From positions 372,001 to 436,000 of the forward strand of contig JAHBSZ010000002.1 of assembly GCA_019638845.1 (NCBI GenBank): DNA of 64,000 nt, given 5' to 3'. The notes below the pieces were generated by a model. That model saw only the letters and a list, made by a program, of their open reading frames with translations, searched no databases and was not told the DNA's origin. The translations under genes were made by a program, and so were the position numbers. This stretch comes from Salinibacterium sp. (GTDB lineage Bacteria > Actinomycetota > Actinomycetes > Actinomycetales > Microbacteriaceae). Position 1 is the stretch's first letter, and every line of letters begins with the position of its first letter. Of this stretch, positions 59,248 to 64,000 are shown in pieces.

Positions 59248-61098
59248 ATGACCACCACGACGCCAGAACGCCAGAGCCGCTCCCTCTTTGGGCGGCAGGC
59301 AAAGGACGACGGCCCCCGGGCGACATTCCGCCAACTCCTTCCCTATCTCGCCGAGCATCGCCGCGTCCTCGGGGTGGTGATCGCCCTCAGCATTCTGGGG
59401 GCCGGAACCGCTCTCGGCCAGCCGCTCCTCGTCAGCCAGGTCATCAGCGTCGTTCAGGCCGGCGACCCGCTCGGCTGGATCGTGTGGGCCCTCGTCGCTC
59501 TGGTGGTGGTGTCTGCGCTGCTGAGCGGCTTCCAGCACTACCTGCTGCAGCGCACCGGTACGAGCGTCGTCCTCTCCGCTCGCCGCCAGTTGGTGCGCCG
59601 GATGCTCCGCCTCCCGATCAGCGAATTCGATACCCGCCGTACCGGCGATCTCGTCTCGCGGGTCGGCGCCGACACAACGCTGCTCTACGCCGTCATCACC
59701 CAGGGTCTCGTGGACGCGATCGGCGGGGCACTCATCTTCGTTGGTGCACTCATCGCCATGCTCGTCATCGATCCGGTGCTCCTGGGACTTACCGTCGCCG
59801 TCATAGCGGTTTCGGTGATCACGGTCGTCACTCTTTCCGGGCGGATCCGGGTGGCCAGCCGCAAGCAGCAAGAGAAGGTCGGCGACCTCGCCGCTGCCGT
59901 CGAGCGTTCCCTCAGCGCCATCCGCACGGTTCGCGCCTCGAACGCAACCGAACGAGAGATCGCCATCGTCGAGAAGGATGCCGAGGGTGCCTGGACCCAG
60001 GGCATCGCCGTCGCCAAAATCTCAGCGCTCGTGGTTCCCATCGCCGGGATCGCGCTGCAGGTGTCGCTGCTCGTGGTGCTCGGTGTCGGTGGATTCCGGG
60101 TGGCCAGTGGTGCGATCACGATCGCGAGCCTGGTGTCGTTCATCCTCTTCCTGTTCATGATGATCATGCCGCTCGGCCAGGCCTTCGGCGCCCTGAATTC
60201 GGTCAACCAAGCGCTGGGTGCGCTCGGTCGTATCCAGGAGATCATTGAGCTGCCGAGCGAGTCGGAGGGCGACGCGGCCATCACGCCCGTAGCTGCGATC
60301 GACACGGATGCCGCGATCACCTTCGAGAACGTCGAGTTCACCTATCCGGAGGACTCCGTGGTTACGGCGCTCGTCAGCGATATCGCGACGATCGAGGGCA
60401 AGGAGCCCCCGCGCGATCTCACCGTGCTGCGCGGAGTCTCGTTTTCGGCCGAACGAGGCAAGCGCACTGCCCTCGTCGGCCCATCCGGCGCGGGCAAAAG
60501 CACGATCCTCGCCCTCATCGAACGCTTCTACGACCCCACCGCGGGAGTCGTGCGTCTCGGCGGCATCGACATCCGAAGCCTCGATCGCGTCGACCTGCGG
60601 TCGCAGATCGGCTATGTCGAGCAGGATGCCCCAGTGCTCGCCGGCTCGATCCGCCAGAACCTCTTGCTCAGTGCCCCGGATGCCACAGACGAGCAGTGCA
60701 TCGCAGTGCTCGCGGCTGTCAACCTCACCGAGGTGCTCGAACGCAATCCCGAGGGGCTGGATGCCGCGGTCGGCGAGGACGGCGTCATGCTCTCCGGCGG
60801 TGAACGTCAACGGCTCGCGATCGCGCGCACACTCCTCGCGGCTCCGCCCATCCTGTTGCTCGACGAGTCGACCTCGTCGCTCGACGGACTCAACGAGCAG
60901 ATGCTGCGCGAAGCTATCGACGCGGTTGCCGAGAACCGCACACTCATTGTGATCGCGCACCGGCTGTCGACCGTGGTGGACTCCGATCAGATCGTGGTTC
61001 TCGATCACGGTGGCGTCGTCGGTGTCGGCACGCATTCGGAGCTCGTCAAGAGCACGCCGCTCTACAAGCAGCTCGCAAAACACCAGTTGCTCGTCTAG
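59248..61098 (+). CDS. one-chain ABC transporter (MsbA/LmrA-type exporter)
   Basis: 616-aa half-transporter, permease then ATPase. Transmembrane domain about 25-320 (VLGVVIALSILGAGTALGQPLLVSQVIS, LVDAIGGALIFVGALIAMLVI and so on) with RVGADTTLLYAVITQGL. ATPase: ALVGPSGAGKSTILALIERFYDP near 410, QIGYVEQDAPVLAGSIRQNL near 453, LSGGERQRLAIARTLLAAPPILLLDESTSSLDG near 514 and IVIAHRLSTVVDSDQIVVLDHG near 570. Works as homodimer or with a partner; cargo (drug or lipid) unknown. Confidence 0.93.
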   Translation: MTTTTPERQSRSLFGRQAKDDGPRATFRQLLPYLAEHRRVLGVVIALSILGAGTALGQPLLVSQVISVVQAGDPLGWIVWALVALVVVSALLSGFQHYLLQRTGTSVVLSARRQLVRRMLRLPISEFDTRRTGDLVSRVGADTTLLYAVITQGLVDAIGGALIFVGALIAMLVIDPVLLGLTVAVIAVSVITVVTLSGRIRVASRKQQEKVGDLAAAVERSLSAIRTVRASNATEREIAIVEKDAEGAWTQGIAVAKISALVVPIAGIALQVSLLVVLGVGGFRVASGAITIASLVSFILFLFMMIMPLGQAFGALNSVNQALGALGRIQEIIELPSESEGDAAITPVAAIDTDAAITFENVEFTYPEDSVVTALVSDIATIEGKEPPRDLTVLRGVSFSAERGKRTALVGPSGAGKSTILALIERFYDPTAGVVRLGGIDIRSLDRVDLRSQIGYVEQDAPVLAGSIRQNLLLSAPDATDEQCIAVLAAVNLTEVLERNPEGLDAAVGEDGVMLSGGERQRLAIARTLLAAPPILLLDESTSSLDGLNEQMLREAIDAVAENRTLIVIAHRLSTVVDSDQIVVLDHGGVVGVGTHSELVKSTPLYKQLAKHQLLV

Positions 61099-61119
61099 GC
61101 GGGTGCATCCCGCTCCCCT

Positions 61120-61223
61120 GTCCAGAACTCCGGACATCCCGGTGCATGCGGGACCAGAGTGCCTCGCGTGGCCTCAGGACCGGTCGAGAGCCACCCGAGC
61201 ACCACGATCTCCGGAATTCTGAC
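61120..61223. repeat. solo hairpin element related to the DUF559-locus repeats
   Basis: CAGAACTCCGGA (61123-61134) faces TCCGGAATTCTG (61210-61221), 11 of 12 pairs, plus GT/AC at the base; spacer 75 nt. The core equals the CAGAATTCCGGA of locus 1. No DUF559-type gene is near. The right arm lies inside the methyltransferase gene and the stop codon is inside the spacer. Confidence 0.8.
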
Positions 61224-62022
61224 GCGGCGAAGGTTCTGCCGCGAGCGCGAACATCGCCACTGCGGCCGTCGCTGCGACGTTGAGCGAGTCGATGCCGTGC
61301 GCCATCGGGATCGTCACGATTGTGTCGGCGGCGGCGATTGCTTCGGGCGTGAGCCCATCCCCTTCCGCGCCCAGAACGAGGGCTACTCGCTCCGGCGCGC
61401 GCGCTGCGAACTCCCGCAGTGACACTGCGTTCTCGGAGAGCGCGAGCGCCGCAATGTGGAAACCTGCGAGCTCGGCGGCCGCGGCATTCCACTCTCCCAT
61501 GCGCGTCCACGGCACCTGGAGCACTGTCCCCATCGACACCCGGATCGCGCGCCGGTAGAACGGGTCCGAACACCGCGAAGTAACGAGCACAGCATCGGCG
61601 CCAATCGCTGCCACCGAACGAAATATGGCTCCCACGTTCGTCGGGTCAGCAACATTTTCCAGAATGACAATGCGACGCGCATCACGGATGAGCTCGCTCA
61701 CGCCGAGCAGCGGGGGTCGGTTGAGCGAGCCGATCAAACCGCGGTGAAGCTCATATCCGGTGAGTTCGGCGAGCAACTCACCCGGCCCCGAAAACACGGG
61801 CACGTCGTCCCCGACGAGGGCCGCGGCCTCCTCGGCTGTGCCGCCCAGAGCCAGCACCGAACGCGGAACGTGCCCCGCCCGAAGCGCGCGCTCAAGTACG
61901 AGCGCCGACTCGGCGAGGTAGATGCCGTGTTCGGTACCGCGCGCCTTCTTGAGCGCGACATCGGTCTGGTGCGAATAGTCCGCGAGCCGCGGGTCCGCCA
62001 GGTCAGTGACGGGGACGATCAC
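61174..62022 (-). CDS. SpoU/TrmH-family RNA 2'-O-methyltransferase
   Basis: 282 aa. Seen: an N-terminal substrate domain (VALKKARGTEHGIYLAESALVLERALRAGHVPRSVLAL), then the SPOUT knot: RRIVILENVADPTNVGAIFRSVAAIGADAVLV near 120 (motif 1 with Asn and Arg), RVALVLGAEGDGLTPEAI near 224, and TIVTIPMAHGIDSLNVAATAAVAMF near 241. A frame is open to 62127, but GTG 62022 overlaps the stop of the next gene (GTGA). The last 15-20 residues (from SPRQNSG on) are encoded by a hairpin element and are probably not native to the family. Confidence 0.9.
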   Translation of the reverse strand: MIVPVTDLADPRLADYSHQTDVALKKARGTEHGIYLAESALVLERALRAGHVPRSVLALGGTAEEAAALVGDDVPVFSGPGELLAELTGYELHRGLIGSLNRPPLLGVSELIRDARRIVILENVADPTNVGAIFRSVAAIGADAVLVTSRCSDPFYRRAIRVSMGTVLQVPWTRMGEWNAAAAELAGFHIAALALSENAVSLREFAARAPERVALVLGAEGDGLTPEAIAAADTIVTIPMAHGIDSLNVAATAAVAMFALAAEPSPRQNSGDRGARVALDRS

Positions 62023-62543
62023 GAGGTCGGAGTGTACAGCTCGTCGAACGCCACGATTGTTCGGCCATCGCGCGTGCCTGTCACTGCGGTTGAGAACCCG
62101 TCGCCCGCGCTGAGCGGGCGTTCCCACAGCCTCACCTCGCGCAGGTCACGGGCGGCCTCGGGTAGATCGAGAAGGGCGTCGATCTCCTCGTATGCGTTCG
62201 ACATCGTCACGAGCCCGCCCTCGGGAAGGACGACCTCCGCACGGAATTCATGGAGGGTACCGAGCTCCTGCGCGTACCCCGAGCGCACCTCTGTGCCCGG
62301 CGGCAGAGCAATGCCTGAGAGCTCTTCAACGCTCGCCACGGAGAGTTCGGCGCAGGGCGCAACGGTGATCCGGCACAAGCCGGCCTCCGTCTGCGAAAAG
62401 GTGCCGACGAGCCAACTGCCCACGCCGAAAATCGCCCCGAAGGCGAGCCCAATTCCCACAAGTGCAACGAGCAGCCGAGGAAGCTGACCGCGAGTGGGCT
62501 CGTCCCCCACTTCGACCGGATCTCCCCACTGCTCCATGCTCAT
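62019..62543 (-). CDS. small single-pass membrane protein of unknown function
   Basis: 174 aa. A charged N-tail of about 20 residues, one helix LLVALVGIGLAFGAIFGVGSWLVGTF (about 25-50), then an extracytoplasmic domain of about 120 residues containing a possible disulfide pair (CRITVAPC). I do not recognise a family. Overlaps the dehydrogenase gene upstream and the methyltransferase gene downstream by four bases each, so it is cotranscribed with both. Topology prediction only. Confidence 0.75.
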   Translation of the reverse strand: MSMEQWGDPVEVGDEPTRGQLPRLLVALVGIGLAFGAIFGVGSWLVGTFSQTEAGLCRITVAPCAELSVASVEELSGIALPPGTEVRSGYAQELGTLHEFRAEVVLPEGGLVTMSNAYEEIDALLDLPEAARDLREVRLWERPLSAGDGFSTAVTGTRDGRTIVAFDELYTPTS

Positions 62544-64000
62544 GCGAGGGTTGGGTCGGGAATGAGGGTGTACTTCGTCGAAAGGTACTCGTGGATGCCC
62601 TCGGCTCCACCTTCGCGCCCAAGACCAGACTGCTTGAGGCCACCGAACGGGGCCGCTGCGTTCGACACGACGCCCACGTTGATGCCCATCATTCCGGTAT
62701 CGATGGCGTCGATCATCCGGTGCGCACGTGCCAGGTCGCGCGTGAAGACGTAGCCGACGAGGCCATACTCGGTGGAGTTTGCAAGACGCACGGCTTCATT
62801 CTCGTCGCTGAAGGTCACGATGCTCAGCACCGGGCCGAAAATCTCCTCCACGAGGATGTCGCTACCGGCGGGCACGCCGGAAATGACGGTTGGCGCGTAG
62901 AACGAACCGACGCCCGCGATCGCCTTGCCGCCAGTGAGAACCGTTGCGCCCCGCGAGACCGCATCCTGAACGAGGTCGCCGACCTTGGCGACGGCCTTGT
63001 CGTCGATGAGTGGGCCGATGGTGACGCCCTCTTCGGTGCCACGGCCGACCTTCATCGCCTTGACCCGGTCCGCGACGCGCGACGCGAACTCGCTGGCAAC
63101 CGACTCGTGCACGATGAACCGGTTCGCGGCCGTGCAGGCTTGGCCGATGTTGCGAAACTTCGCGATCATCGCGCCATCGACAGCCTTGTCGAGGTCTGCG
63201 TCGTCGAACACGACGAAGGGTGCGTTGCCGCCGAGTTCCATCGAGGTGCGAAGCACGCCGTCTGCCGCTTGCTTGAGCAACGCGACACCCACCGGGGTCG
63301 ACCCAGTGAAACTGAGTTTGCGGAGACGGTCATCGGTGAGAATCGGCTCGGAAATCTGCGCGGATGACGTGCTCGTGAGCACGTTGACGACACCTGCAGG
63401 CAGCCCAGCCTCCTCGAGCAGAGCGACGAGGTGAAGGGTGGTCAGCGGGGTCAGCGCTGCGGGCTTGATGACGACCGTGCAGCCCGCCGCGAGCGCCGGC
63501 GCGATCTTGCGGGTTGCCATCGCGAGCGGAAAGTTCCACGGTGTGATGAGGTAGCAGGGCCCGACCGGTCGCTGGGTGACGATCATCCGCCCGGTGCCCT
63601 CGGGATTGGTGCCATAGCGGCCGGAGATTCGCACGGCCTCCTCACTGAACCAGCGCAGGAACTCGCCGCCGTACGCCACTTCGCCGCGCGCCTCGGCGAG
63701 TGGCTTCCCCATCTCGAGCGTCATCAGCAAGGCGAACTCGTCAGCTCGTTCCTGCAGCAGGTCGAACGTGCGGCGCAGGATCTCACCGCGAACCCGAGGG
63801 GCTGTCGCCGCCCACGAATCCTGGGCTGCTGCCGCGGCATCCATCGCTACTCTCGCGTCGTGTGCGGTCGCATCGGCGATGGACTTGATCACCGCTCCCG
63901 TTGCGGGATCGAGCACGTCGAAAGTCTTGCCGGACTCGGATGGCACCCACTGCCCGTCGATAAAAAGTTCCCCCGGGACGCGAGCGAGAAGGGTATTTTC
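62540..64000 (-). CDS. gabD: succinate-semialdehyde dehydrogenase (5' end cut by window edge)
   Basis: NAD(P)-dependent aldehyde dehydrogenase of the GabD group, oxidising succinate semialdehyde to succinate. The frame is open to the edge ([23 protein letters not shown] at the visible start), so only a few N-terminal residues can be missing. Seen: [66 protein letters not shown] (catalytic Glu), [20 protein letters not shown] (catalytic Cys), [13 protein letters not shown] and [24 protein letters not shown]. The product succinate would be oxidised by the SDH at 41249-44695. Confidence 0.93.
   Translation of the reverse strand, partial: ENTLLARVPGELFIDGQWVPSESGKTFDVLDPATGAVIKSIADATAHDARVAMDAAAAAQDSWAATAPRVRGEILRRTFDLLQERADEFALLMTLEMGKPLAEARGEVAYGGEFLRWFSEEAVRISGRYGTNPEGTGRMIVTQRPVGPCYLITPWNFPLAMATRKIAPALAAGCTVVIKPAALTPLTTLHLVALLEEAGLPAGVVNVLTSTSSAQISEPILTDDRLRKLSFTGSTPVGVALLKQAADGVLRTSMELGGNAPFVVFDDADLDKAVDGAMIAKFRNIGQACTAANRFIVHESVASEFASRVADRVKAMKVGRGTEEGVTIGPLIDDKAVAKVGDLVQDAVSRGATVLTGGKAIAGVGSFYAPTVISGVPAGSDILVEEIFGPVLSIVTFSDENEAVRLANSTEYGLVGYVFTRDLARAHRMIDAIDTGMMGINVGVVSNAAAPFGGLKQSGLGREGGAEGIHEYLSTKYTLIPDPTLA

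Noticed and set aside
1-64000. CRISPR array, tRNA/rRNA genes, prophage or insertion sequence
   Set aside because: No regularly spaced direct repeats, no tRNA-like T-arm/anticodon patterns, and no transposase, integrase or phage structural genes were found on reading both strands.

Overview
The window is high-GC, densely packed chromosomal DNA from an actinobacterium, most likely a Microbacteriaceae-type organism. Evidence: AccA3/AccD/epsilon acyl-CoA carboxylase genes with a stand-alone biotin ligase, a PurE/PurK pair, an LCP cell-wall ligase, an LpdA-type quinone reductase, a BMP-type nucleoside ABC transporter, many ATGA/GTGA stop-start overlaps, and many genes that seem to lack a 5' leader. 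I see no rRNA, tRNA, CRISPR array, prophage or classical IS.

Layout. 1-7415: cell-surface rhamnan/glycan cluster (WsaF-like glycosyltransferase cut by the window edge, rmlA, rmlC, two GT2 enzymes, rmlB, rmlD, a GT4 enzyme), followed by an LCP ligase (7416-8783). 8780-14034: purE/purK, GtrA, a PH-domain membrane protein, birA, accD and the small epsilon subunit. 14035-14477: a 443-bp AT-richer, hairpin-rich stretch without a convincing gene. 14478-17468: NarL-type two-component system with a third membrane partner. 17553-24011: RNA methyltransferase, Maf, accC/BCCP fusion, a DUF559-type gene and lpdA. 24012-38688: a nucleoside uptake and salvage island (purine nucleoside phosphorylase, phosphosugar mutase, two PTS proteins, adenosine deaminase, nucleoside hydrolase, deoA, cdd, two permeases, one ATPase, two BMP lipoproteins), with a second DUF559-type gene inside. 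38738-41074: manC divergent from a GT4 mannosyltransferase. 41249-44695: sdhCDAB behind a possible DtxR/IdeR box. 44700-50473: ptsI, YihY-like protein, xthA, trpS, GNAT, HAD. 50557-51441: third DUF559-type gene. 51715-55277: FMN riboswitch and ribD-ribE-ribBA-ribH. 55290-64000: MFS carrier, NodIJ-like ABC exporter, one-chain ABC exporter, SpoU-type RNA methyltransferase, small membrane protein, and a succinate-semialdehyde dehydrogenase cut by the window edge.

Most unusual feature. Three genes encode proteins with an AbiEi/HTH-like N-terminus and a Vsr-like (DUF559, PD-(D/E)XK) C-terminus. Each is bracketed on BOTH sides by paired inverted repeats, giving three cassettes of about 1.0-1.14 kb (21286-22406, 29365-30376, 50467-51605). 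Locus 3 has nearly identical arms on its two sides; loci 1 and 2 have related arms. A solo hairpin of the same type, without a gene, sits at 61120-61223 and supplies the C-terminal tail of the neighbouring methyltransferase. The arrangement resembles REPIN/RAYT systems but with a different enzyme. Mobility is inference.

A second pattern: 19 starts are preceded by a TANNNT -10 hexamer only 6-8 nt upstream, the layout of leaderless actinobacterial transcripts. I used it to choose start codons.
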